DNA of 5,111 nt from JAHDNZ01 sp036721855 (GTDB taxonomy: Bacteria > Bacillota > DTU065). The stretch covers positions 1 to 5,111 of the forward strand of contig DAIMKF010000063.1 of NCBI GenBank assembly GCA_036721855.1. The letters run 5' to 3'. The notes beneath the pieces were generated by a model. That model worked only from the letters and a program-made list of their open reading frames with translations. It searched no databases and was not told where the DNA came from. Below are positions 1-5,111 of this stretch, piece after piece (position 1 is the stretch's first letter; each line of letters begins with the position of its first letter). The position numbers were made by a program, and so were the translations under genes.

Positions 1-40
1 GATGCGATCGAAGAGGCCCGATTAGTTGTAGAAATTGAGG

Positions 41-102
41 TGGCGGTACCTCTGCTCTTTCGATAGAAAGGGGGTAGGTAACATAAAAAAGAGGTACCGC
101 CA
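41..102. repeat. 13-bp perfect inverted repeat with nested hairpin
   Basis: TGGCGGTACCTCT at 41-53 is the exact reverse complement of AGAGGTACCGCCA at 90-102, with 36 bases between. Inside that interval, CTTTC (57-61) and GAAAG (66-70) form a second perfect stem around the tetraloop GATA. Each outer arm also contains the palindrome GGTACC. It could be a structured RNA, a small mobile-element remnant, a protein-binding site, or the terminator of an upstream gene, although no T-tract follows the right arm. The GGTACCGC core recalls the T-box consensus, but the rest of a T-box leader is not evident. Confidence 0.6.
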
Positions 103-344
103 TTGATAGGATACAACCCAGAGTAAGAACTGTAGACGGCCAAGAGACGGAAACAGAGGCCTCGAAATTAGCCAGGGATATTGCTTGTTGCCGGCTTGTT
201 GTCAGCAAAAATCAATAATAAGGTTCTATTGTAAACTACGTAATACTACGCCAGCAAAGTTTCACGGAGTTTAGGAGAAGTTCCATTACCGCTTAGGGAA
301 TTATTCTGCATGTCATAAATAAAAAGAACAAATTCATTTTTGAA

Positions 345-371
345 AGAGGTAAATGTTGAACTATGTAGAAT
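345..371 (+). promoter_or_regulatory. Candidate sigma-H-type promoter for the pgs operon
   Basis: AGAGGTAAA at 345-353 matches the Bacillus sigma-H -35 consensus (RnAGGAwww) at 8 of 9 positions. After an 11-base spacer, GTAGAAT at 365-371 fully matches the -10 consensus (RnnGAAT). The spacing is within the usual 11-12. Transcription would start near 378-380, leaving a leader of about 50 bases. Housekeeping sigma-A boxes fit less well: TTGAAA at 340-345 lacks a good -10 at normal spacing. The same purine run could instead be a ribosome-binding site for a 12-codon frame starting with ATG at 353. Sigma-H control would tie PGA production to the transition or stationary phase. Confidence 0.45.
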
Positions 372-414
372 ATACCATAAGCTCAAAATAAATTATTAAA
401 ATAGTCAATTTAGC

Positions 415-422
415 AAAGGGTG
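415..422 (+). promoter_or_regulatory. Ribosome-binding site of pgsB
   Basis: AAAGGGTG lies five bases before the ATG at 428 and resembles the AAAGGAGG-type Shine-Dalgarno sequence of Bacillota. It supports the chosen pgsB start. Confidence 0.7.
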
Positions 423-427
423 TTTTT

Positions 428-1726
428 ATGCCATTGTTCATTGCCGTTGCTTTCAGCATGTTAGTTTTTACACTTGCAATTCTAGAAAAAAGAAAACATC
501 AACAGAACTTAAATTTAATTAAGACTAGAATAATAGTAAACGGAATACGAGGCAAATCTACTGTTACAAGGTTAATTTTCGGAATTCTAAAAGAAGCTGG
601 TATCCAAGTTATAGGTAAAACGACAGGAACTTCGCCCAGAATGATTTACTGGTTTACTGAAGATGAGAAAGTTATTAAACGTTTTCCAGAGGGGCCCAAT
701 ATTCGTGAACAGATAACAGTAATTGCAGATGCTGCTAAAGTTGGCGCAAAAGTATTAGTAAGCGAATGTATGGCGGTTCACCCCGACTACCAGGCCACCT
801 TTCAAGAAGAGATGATGCAGGCCCCTATAGTTGTAATTACAAATGTGCTTGAAGATCATATGGAGATTATGGGACCAAACTTAAAATTTGTAGCTGAAGC
901 TTTAGCTTCGACAATTCCCTATAAAGGGACCCTGGTTATATCAGATGGGCCTTACCGCGATTATTTTCAGACGGTAGCTAAACATAGAGGAACAGAAGTA
1001 GTCATAACAGATGTTACCGAAATACCCAGTGGTTATTTAAACCAATTTAAGTACATGGTATTCCCTGAAAATGTATCACTAGCCTTAAGCGTGGCTAAAG
1101 TAATGGGCATAGATAAAGAGACAGCTTTTAAGGGTATGCTCAAAGCGAACCCTGATCCAGGTGTGTTAAGAATCCTTAATCTTAACTACCAAGATAAAAC
1201 AATACCGTTTGTTAATGCTTTTGCCGCTAATGATCCAGTGTCCACAGTTAATATTTGGCACAAGATAAGAGAATTAGGTTTTTCTACACAAAGCCCCATG
1301 GTAATTATGAACTGCCGCTACGATCGGGTAGATCGAACTGAACAATTTATTAAAGAGGTTCTTCCCCACATTTCTATACATATCTTGATCCTTATTGGTG
1401 AAATTACAAAACCAGTAACTGATGCTTATAATCGTGGCAAATTTAAATCGAGCATGGTAATCGATTTTGAGGGACAAGCACCGGAGAAAGTATTTAATTC
1501 AATATGTGAATATATACCTCAATGTGACATTGTTTACGGTATCGGCAATATACATGGCCAGGGGGAAAACGTTATTCATATGTTAGAAAGTATTTCAAGT
1601 GATTACCCGGGTGATTACCCGAGCGCTTACCTGGAAGAAGAAATTATGACGAGTACCGTGACACGCCCGGTTGCTGCGATAGCACAAAAGATAGGTCTAT
1701 CGTTAGGGGGAAAGATAGATGTATAG
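428..1726 (+). CDS. pgsB: Poly-gamma-glutamate synthase subunit PgsB (CapB)
   Basis: This is the ATP-dependent amide ligase of PGA synthesis, a relative of Mur ligases, which phosphorylates the terminal carboxylate of the chain and adds glutamate at the inner membrane face. A membrane helix occupies residues 3-19 and is followed by a basic stretch (EKRKHQQ), as in Bacillus PgsB. The P-loop is NGIRGKST at 38-45. Other family blocks are GKTTGT (63-68), SECMAVHPDYQ (112-122), NVLEDHMEIMGP (139-150), FAANDP (265-270), NCRYDRVDRT (295-304) and GIGNIHG (371-377). All catalytic blocks appear intact. At 432 residues it is about 40 longer than B. subtilis PgsB (393 from memory). The extra is a C-terminal tail after about residue 387 with a DYPGDYP repeat. 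It overlaps pgsC by 8 bases. The ATG at 428 is chosen for its Shine-Dalgarno sequence and because it gives the usual N-terminal anchor. Confidence 0.97.
   Translation: MPLFIAVAFSMLVFTLAILEKRKHQQNLNLIKTRIIVNGIRGKSTVTRLIFGILKEAGIQVIGKTTGTSPRMIYWFTEDEKVIKRFPEGPNIREQITVIADAAKVGAKVLVSECMAVHPDYQATFQEEMMQAPIVVITNVLEDHMEIMGPNLKFVAEALASTIPYKGTLVISDGPYRDYFQTVAKHRGTEVVITDVTEIPSGYLNQFKYMVFPENVSLALSVAKVMGIDKETAFKGMLKANPDPGVLRILNLNYQDKTIPFVNAFAANDPVSTVNIWHKIRELGFSTQSPMVIMNCRYDRVDRTEQFIKEVLPHISIHILILIGEITKPVTDAYNRGKFKSSMVIDFEGQAPEKVFNSICEYIPQCDIVYGIGNIHGQGENVIHMLESISSDYPGDYPSAYLEEEIMTSTVTRPVAAIAQKIGLSLGGKIDV
1599..1622 (+). repeat. 12-bp tandem duplication in the 3' end of pgsB
   Basis: GTGATTACCCGG (1599-1610) is followed directly by GTGATTACCCGA (1611-1622), with 11 of 12 bases identical. 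The repeat keeps the reading frame and encodes DYPGDYP (residues 392-398) at the start of the C-terminal tail not present in B. subtilis PgsB. It looks like a recent slippage duplication. Confidence 0.8.
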
Positions 1727-2168
1727 TACAGATTTATATGTGGCATTGGTTATCGGTGTTGTACTAAGCCTTATTTATGCTGAAGTTACAGGAACCTTAC
1801 CTTCAGGTTTAATTGTTCCAGGTTATTTAGCCTTATATTTTGATCAGCCCTTATTTATTGCATTAATCTTACTTATCAGCCTCGTAACCTTTCTTTTAGT
1901 TAAGCATGGCCTTGCTCGTTTTACTATTTTATACGGGCGTCGTATGTTTACAGCCATGCTTCTAACAGCAATTGTCTTAAAATTAACTTTTGACTATTTC
2001 TACCCAATGGTTCCGTTTCAAATATTTGAGGTTCGAGGAATAGGTGTTGTTGTTCCAGGCCTAATTGCAAATACAATTCAAAAACAGGGTGTAATCCATA
2101 CTTTTAATAGTACCGTTTTGCTAAGCGGTATAACTTTTCTAATTATGCTTTTATACTACATGATATAA
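1719..2168 (+). CDS. pgsC: Poly-gamma-glutamate biosynthesis membrane protein PgsC (CapC)
   Basis: PgsC is the polytopic membrane partner of PgsB and is needed for PGA polymerisation or export. The protein has 149 residues, the same as B. subtilis PgsC from memory, and resembles it along its whole length. Hydrophobic segments lie at about 5-22, 28-41, 44-62, 76-95 and 131-149. Recognisable family stretches include SDLY-like STDLY (3-7), VPGYL (33-37), ILYGRR (70-75), RGIGVVVPGLIANTIQKQG (106-124) and the C-terminal LLYYMI. Two VPG motifs (33-35 and 112-114) sit in similar contexts. The ATG overlaps the pgsB stop by 8 bases, and AGGGGG at 1705-1710 is a ribosome-binding site eight bases upstream. 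PgsB and PgsC are therefore likely made in coupled amounts. No missing residues or frame damage are seen. Confidence 0.97.
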   Translation: MYSTDLYVALVIGVVLSLIYAEVTGTLPSGLIVPGYLALYFDQPLFIALILLISLVTFLLVKHGLARFTILYGRRMFTAMLLTAIVLKLTFDYFYPMVPFQIFEVRGIGVVVPGLIANTIQKQGVIHTFNSTVLLSGITFLIMLLYYMI

Positions 2169-2176
2169 AAGGTGAT
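2167..2176 (+). promoter_or_regulatory. Ribosome-binding site fixing the GTG start of pgsA
   Basis: AAAAGGTGAT begins inside the pgsC stop codon region and ends three bases before GTG at 2180. It favours this GTG over the in-frame ATG at codon 13, which would remove part of the basic N-terminal segment before the membrane helix. Confidence 0.7.
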
Positions 2177-2179
2177 TAA

Positions 2180-3349
2180 GTGAAAAGAAAACCGTATACA
2201 TTGAAAGAAAAAATGTTAATCTTTATAAAGCAAACTAAGAAAAACAGCACTATCCATGCTCTTGCTCTACTAGTTGTCGCTTTCTTAATTATTGTGGCCC
2301 TAGGCTTTGTCCAGGCCTCGCCCCTTCCTGAAGTTGAAAGACCAAATCAAGCGGTTTTCGTTGCAACCTTTGTTGGGGATATGATGTTTTCACGCCATGT
2401 AGAGCAGGTCGTTGAAGCATATGGTTATGATTATGTAACACAATATGTAGCGCCCTATTTTACCTCTTCAGACTATAACACTGGGAATTTTGAACAACCG
2501 ATAGTTTTAAATGATTATCCCCCAGAAGAAGGTACGGATATTCATTTTAAAACTTCTGCCGGGGCTGCGGAAGCCTTGCAACGTATTAATTTTACAACAG
2601 TTAACTTGGCTAACAATCATTTACTTGACTATGGAGAAAAAGGGTTAGAAGATACCCTTTCTGTTTTCCATAGCTGTGGAATTAGTCCGGTAGGTGCAGC
2701 GATAGATCTTAAATCAGCCCAAAAGGTATCCTATACGACTATCAATGGCATTAAAATTGCTACTTTAGGGTTTACTGACGCCTATTACAATTACTTCCTT
2801 GCTACTGTTGACAAACCTACGGTTCTTACGGCAAAACCAGATAATTATGGTCCGTTAATAAGGAAAGCTCGAAGAAATGCTGATCTTGTCTTAGTGCATT
2901 TGCATTTTGGCCATGAATATAATAGCAGGATACATCCAAAAGAAGAAGATCTGGCTAAGGCCATGGTAGATGCAGGCGCTGATATTATAATCGGGCACCA
3001 CCCGCATATAATTAAAACTGCTGAGATTTATAAAAATTCTCTCATATTGTATAGCTTGGGTAATTTAATTTTTGACCAGGGTTGGTTTCGTACCAGGGAG
3101 TCTGTTTTAGTAAGATATATATTAATGTCAAACGGCGAGGCATTAATAGAATTTATCCCCTTGCTTATCCAAGATGCGCAACCACGTCCCATTAACAGTA
3201 CCCCCATTGGCTTTCGTAGTAAAAGAATATTTGCGGCTCTTACCCAGGGTTTAGAAGAGGGTGCCTGGGCGAAAGAGAATAATAAAATAACTGTACGAGT
3301 TGATCACTCTCACGTAATAGAAGGGATTAACCAAGTTGAAAAACCGTAA
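2180..3349 (+). CDS. pgsA: Poly-gamma-glutamate capsule protein PgsA (CapA family)
   Basis: PgsA is the membrane-anchored extracytoplasmic subunit of the PGA synthase, thought to help assemble or export the polymer. The CapA family has a calcineurin-like phosphoesterase fold (Pfam CapA, PF09587). A basic N-terminus (residues 1-21) precedes one membrane helix at about 27-46, and the remaining roughly 340 residues would lie outside. Metal-site-like motifs are present in family order: FVGDMMFSR (64-72), GNFEQP (102-107), LANNHLLDYG (143-152), HLHFGHEY (240-247), IGHHPH (271-276) and YSLGNLIFDQGW (291-302). Length (389) is close to B. subtilis PgsA (380 from memory), and the similarity extends to the end (VDHSH, 374-378). 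It starts with GTG 11 bases after pgsC, and its last 14 bases overlap the GGT gene. Whether the family is enzymatically active in PGA synthesis is unsettled. Confidence 0.96.
   Translation: MKRKPYTLKEKMLIFIKQTKKNSTIHALALLVVAFLIIVALGFVQASPLPEVERPNQAVFVATFVGDMMFSRHVEQVVEAYGYDYVTQYVAPYFTSSDYNTGNFEQPIVLNDYPPEEGTDIHFKTSAGAAEALQRINFTTVNLANNHLLDYGEKGLEDTLSVFHSCGISPVGAAIDLKSAQKVSYTTINGIKIATLGFTDAYYNYFLATVDKPTVLTAKPDNYGPLIRKARRNADLVLVHLHFGHEYNSRIHPKEEDLAKAMVDAGADIIIGHHPHIIKTAEIYKNSLILYSLGNLIFDQGWFRTRESVLVRYILMSNGEALIEFIPLLIQDAQPRPINSTPIGFRSKRIFAALTQGLEEGAWAKENNKITVRVDHSHVIEGINQVEKP
3321..3326 (+). promoter_or_regulatory. Ribosome-binding site fixing the TTG start of the GGT gene
   Basis: AAGGGA lies nine bases before TTG at 3336. 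There is no ATG or GTG nearby in frame that would keep the N-terminal membrane helix, so this site within the end of pgsA supports the TTG start and a 14-base gene overlap. Confidence 0.6.
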
Positions 3350-5006
3350 AGTAACAGTTTGCTTATATATCGTCCTGATAATTGGATTAATTCTCTACAG
3401 CCATTTCTATGGATTACCGTTTCATTTTCCTCAAAGTCAGATTTTTACAAGCAGTGCGGTTAAAGGTATTGACACTGTCGATGGATATGGCGTAAGCGCC
3501 TCAAACCCGATAGCAGTAGAAGTAGGTATGGAAATATTAGAAAATGGTGGCAATGCAGTAGATGCTGCAATAGCAGTGGCTTATACTCTCGGCGTTGTAG
3601 ATCCTTTTGATGCCGGAATTGGCGGCGGCGGTGCTATGATTATCTACCCTGTTGATGGACGAAATCCAGTGGCTTATGAATATAGAGAATGCGCTCCTCT
3701 TTCGGGCGTTATGACGACGGGAATGGTTGGAATTCCTGGTTTTGTTAAAGGAATGGAGGAAATTCACCATGAATTTGGCACTAAAGACTTAAAATATCTT
3801 CTAGAACCAGCTATCAAGTTAGCAGAAGATGGTTTTAAAGTATCAGAGTTCTTCACTCGTAGGCTTGAGCAAGCAAAATATCGATTACCCGTTGATTCTT
3901 TGCCTCATTTTTTCCCTGGCGGTAGGCCTTTATCAGCAGGTGAGCGCTTAACGCAAACCGAGCTGGCAGAAACGTTAAAACAGATTCAAATAAATGGAGC
4001 TGATTATTTTTACCGGGGTATCTTGGCTGAAAAGATAGCGGCTAGGATCAGTGGAATTGAGGTTAAAGACTTCGAAAATTATGAAGTAAAAAGATACAAA
4101 CCTGTATCCGGGGTTTTTGATGATTATAAGGTTTATTCAGCTCCCCCTCCTCTTGGAGGGGTAACCCTTATTCAAATGTTACAATTGCTTGAGATAACAA
4201 ATACAGAAAAAATTACGAGTACAGGCGAGCTTATTCAAGCGTTGGCAGGGATCGTAGAAATTGCCTATCGCGATAGATTAACAAACATCACGGATCCTGA
4301 CTTTTCTGACATTCCCGTGAGCAAACTGACCAGCCTCGATTATGCTAAAGAATTGACACAAAAAATGTCCTTCGGATACCCTTACGAAGACGATGATGAT
4401 CCTACTTATGCTGATGATGATATTGATGACGAAGGAGATACATTACATTTTGTTATTGTCGATAAAGATGGGATGATGGTCTCATCAACAAACACCCTTA
4501 GTCAAAGCTTTGGATCAGCAATATATTTAGAAGGTTTTTTTCTTAATAATCAGCTGAGAAACTTTGCAAAAAGCTCTCAGTCTCCCAATTCCCTGGAGCC
4601 AGGTAAAAGGCCACGTAGCTTCCTATCACCTACTATTCTAGCCAAAGAAGGCAAACCTGTCATTGGCATCGGTACGCCGGGCGGAAACAAAATACCCATG
4701 ATTTTAATGCAGATACTGTTTAACTTTATAAAAAAAGAGATCCCCTTGCAAGAAGCCATTGAATTACCACGTTTATATTATTACGGTAATATTTTATTTT
4801 ATGAAGATGAATTGTCTTATGAACTTAAAAATGAGCTTCGTGAGCACGGTTATGGAATATACATTTCAGAATCGCCGTTTCTAAGAGGTATAACGGCCCT
4901 TGTTGTGGATTACGATAATAACCAACTGTATGGCGGGGCGGAATACAGGGTTGGCGCAACCTGGAAGGTTGAGCGCGCTACCAAGGAACACGCCAAGAAG
5001 AATTGA
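3336..5006 (+). CDS. ggt: Membrane-anchored gamma-glutamyltransferase, CapD-like
   Basis: This is an N-terminal nucleophile hydrolase of the gamma-glutamyltransferase family. It should cut gamma-glutamyl bonds of PGA outside the cell and hydrolyse or transfer the chain, as CapD does onto peptidoglycan. A basic N-terminus and hydrophobic helix (7-22), with no clear signal-peptidase site or lipobox, suggest an anchor. Family blocks are ENGGNAVDAAIA (69-80), GIGGGGA (94-100), YRECAPL (116-122, with the likely substrate-binding Arg117), PPPLGG (270-275), TLHFVIVD (369-376), NNQ (404-406), KRPRSFLSPTI (424-434) and GTPGG (446-450). Thr369 is the predicted nucleophile, so self-cleavage would leave a large chain of 368 residues and a small one of 188, normal for the family. 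The lid loop looks short, and a very acidic stretch (351-368) precedes the cut site. The position directly after pgsA supports a CapD-like role; PGA-trimming hydrolase is the alternative. Confidence 0.93.
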   Translation: MKNRKVTVCLYIVLIIGLILYSHFYGLPFHFPQSQIFTSSAVKGIDTVDGYGVSASNPIAVEVGMEILENGGNAVDAAIAVAYTLGVVDPFDAGIGGGGAMIIYPVDGRNPVAYEYRECAPLSGVMTTGMVGIPGFVKGMEEIHHEFGTKDLKYLLEPAIKLAEDGFKVSEFFTRRLEQAKYRLPVDSLPHFFPGGRPLSAGERLTQTELAETLKQIQINGADYFYRGILAEKIAARISGIEVKDFENYEVKRYKPVSGVFDDYKVYSAPPPLGGVTLIQMLQLLEITNTEKITSTGELIQALAGIVEIAYRDRLTNITDPDFSDIPVSKLTSLDYAKELTQKMSFGYPYEDDDDPTYADDDIDDEGDTLHFVIVDKDGMMVSSTNTLSQSFGSAIYLEGFFLNNQLRNFAKSSQSPNSLEPGKRPRSFLSPTILAKEGKPVIGIGTPGGNKIPMILMQILFNFIKKEIPLQEAIELPRLYYYGNILFYEDELSYELKNELREHGYGIYISESPFLRGITALVVDYDNNQLYGGAEYRVGATWKVERATKEHAKKN

Positions 5007-5042
5007 GCTGCCTACTTGACGATTACGGCGTTTTTATCTTAA

Positions 5043-5066
5043 CCCTCTCCCCAGTAGGGGAGAGGG
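5043..5066 (+). terminator. GC-rich perfect hairpin after the operon, possible terminator or REP-like palindrome
   Basis: CCCTCTCCCC (5043-5052) and GGGGAGAGGG (5057-5066) form a perfect 10-bp stem around the loop AGTA, 36 bases after the GGT stop codon. No T-run follows on either strand, so it is not a standard intrinsic terminator. It could slow transcription and protect the 3' end of the mRNA, serve a convergent gene, or be one copy of a dispersed palindromic repeat. A T-run (5031-5035) lies before it, preceded only by a weak ACGCC/GGCGT stem with a long loop. Confidence 0.5.
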
Positions 5067-5111
5067 ACGGTGGGCGGAGAAGAGGCGGGTTACTTAGCGA
5101 TCGAAGTAGAT

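Larger units (their letters stand above)
1..427. other. Upstream intergenic region, no convincing gene
   Basis: No complete gene is visible here. Short open frames exist: frame 1 is open from the left edge to a TAG at 64-66 and ends in VAVPLLFR. A second + frame runs from 87 to a TAA at 219-221 without an ATG. A - strand frame is open from about 218 to the left edge. None has a good ribosome-binding site or a family I recognise, and the three overlap each other, so at most one could be real. The frame ending at 66 could be the tail of an upstream gene. GC content falls from about 50% in 1-180 to about 23% in 301-360, consistent with gene-related sequence or remnants on the left and a promoter region on the right. 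Confidence 0.6.

Noticed and set aside
90..103. Possible T-box motif (GGTACCGC core)
   Set aside because: Only about eight bases match the T-box consensus. No specifier stem, terminator with T-run or downstream amino-acid gene is visible.
340..371. Sigma-A promoter with TTGAAA at 340-345
   Set aside because: The best -10 (TAGAAT, 366-371) would need a 20-base spacer, and at 16-18 bases no good -10 exists. It remains a weaker alternative to sigma-H.
353..391. 12-codon frame (ATG at 353, TAA at 389-391) behind an AAAGAGGT-like sequence
   Set aside because: The spacing to the ATG is only about two bases, the peptide has no recognisable feature, and the same bases fit a sigma-H promoter better. 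A leader peptide cannot be excluded.
1274..1477. Open frame of 67 codons on the - strand inside pgsB
   Set aside because: It lies wholly within a conserved part of pgsB and has no family resemblance, so it is a shadow frame.
3537..3770. Open frame of 77 codons on the - strand inside the GGT gene
   Set aside because: It is opposite the conserved GGT N-terminal motifs and has no coding character of its own.
4144..4161. Perfect 7-bp hairpin CCCCTCC-TCTT-GGAGGGG within the GGT gene
   Set aside because: It encodes the conserved PPPLGG motif, so coding constraint explains it. No T-run follows to make a terminator.
4577..4759. Open frame of 60 codons on the - strand inside the GGT gene
   Set aside because: It is the reverse of the conserved small-subunit region (KRPRSFLSPTI, GTPGG), so its openness is explained by that gene.

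Overview
The window holds a complete four-gene operon for making poly-gamma-glutamate (PGA), read entirely on the + strand. Its order is pgsB (ligase), pgsC (membrane subunit), pgsA (CapA-family surface subunit), then a gamma-glutamyltransferase. This matches the capB-capC-capA-capD order of the Bacillus anthracis capsule locus. The first three proteins resemble Bacillus PgsB/PgsC/PgsA across their whole lengths, as recalled from memory. The fourth has the autocatalytic Thr and substrate-binding motifs of the gamma-glutamyltransferase (GGT) family.

Layout: 1-427 has no convincing gene. Its left part (about 1-220) is near 50% GC and carries a perfect 13-bp inverted repeat with a smaller hairpin nested inside. 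Its right part is AT-rich and contains a good match to a sigma-H promoter (345-371). pgsB (428-1726), pgsC (1719-2168), pgsA (2180-3349) and ggt/capD-like (3336-5006) follow with 8-bp and 14-bp overlaps and one 11-bp gap, so they are probably co-transcribed and translationally coupled. A GC-rich 10-bp perfect hairpin (5043-5066) lies just after the last stop.

The organism is most likely a Gram-positive, probably spore-forming Bacillota outside the classical Bacillus lineage. The reasons are strong purine-rich ribosome-binding sites, GTG and TTG starts, the operon type and the sigma-H-like promoter. The species cannot be named from this window. The genes are AT-richer (roughly 40% GC on sampled lines) than the flanks (52% at 1-60, 63% at 5041-5100, counted by hand), so the cassette may have been acquired.

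How the genes probably work together: PgsB activates the carboxylate of the growing chain with ATP at the membrane and adds glutamate. PgsC is its membrane partner, and PgsA helps assembly or export on the outer face. The membrane-anchored GGT cuts the exported polymer and may transfer it to peptidoglycan (as CapD does) or trim it (as lid-less GGTs can). The most distinctive points are the acidic segment just before the GGT self-cleavage site, its apparently shortened lid loop and changed glutamate-binding residues, the C-terminal tail on PgsB, and the structured element upstream. No wholly new system was found; this is a known pathway with unusual details.
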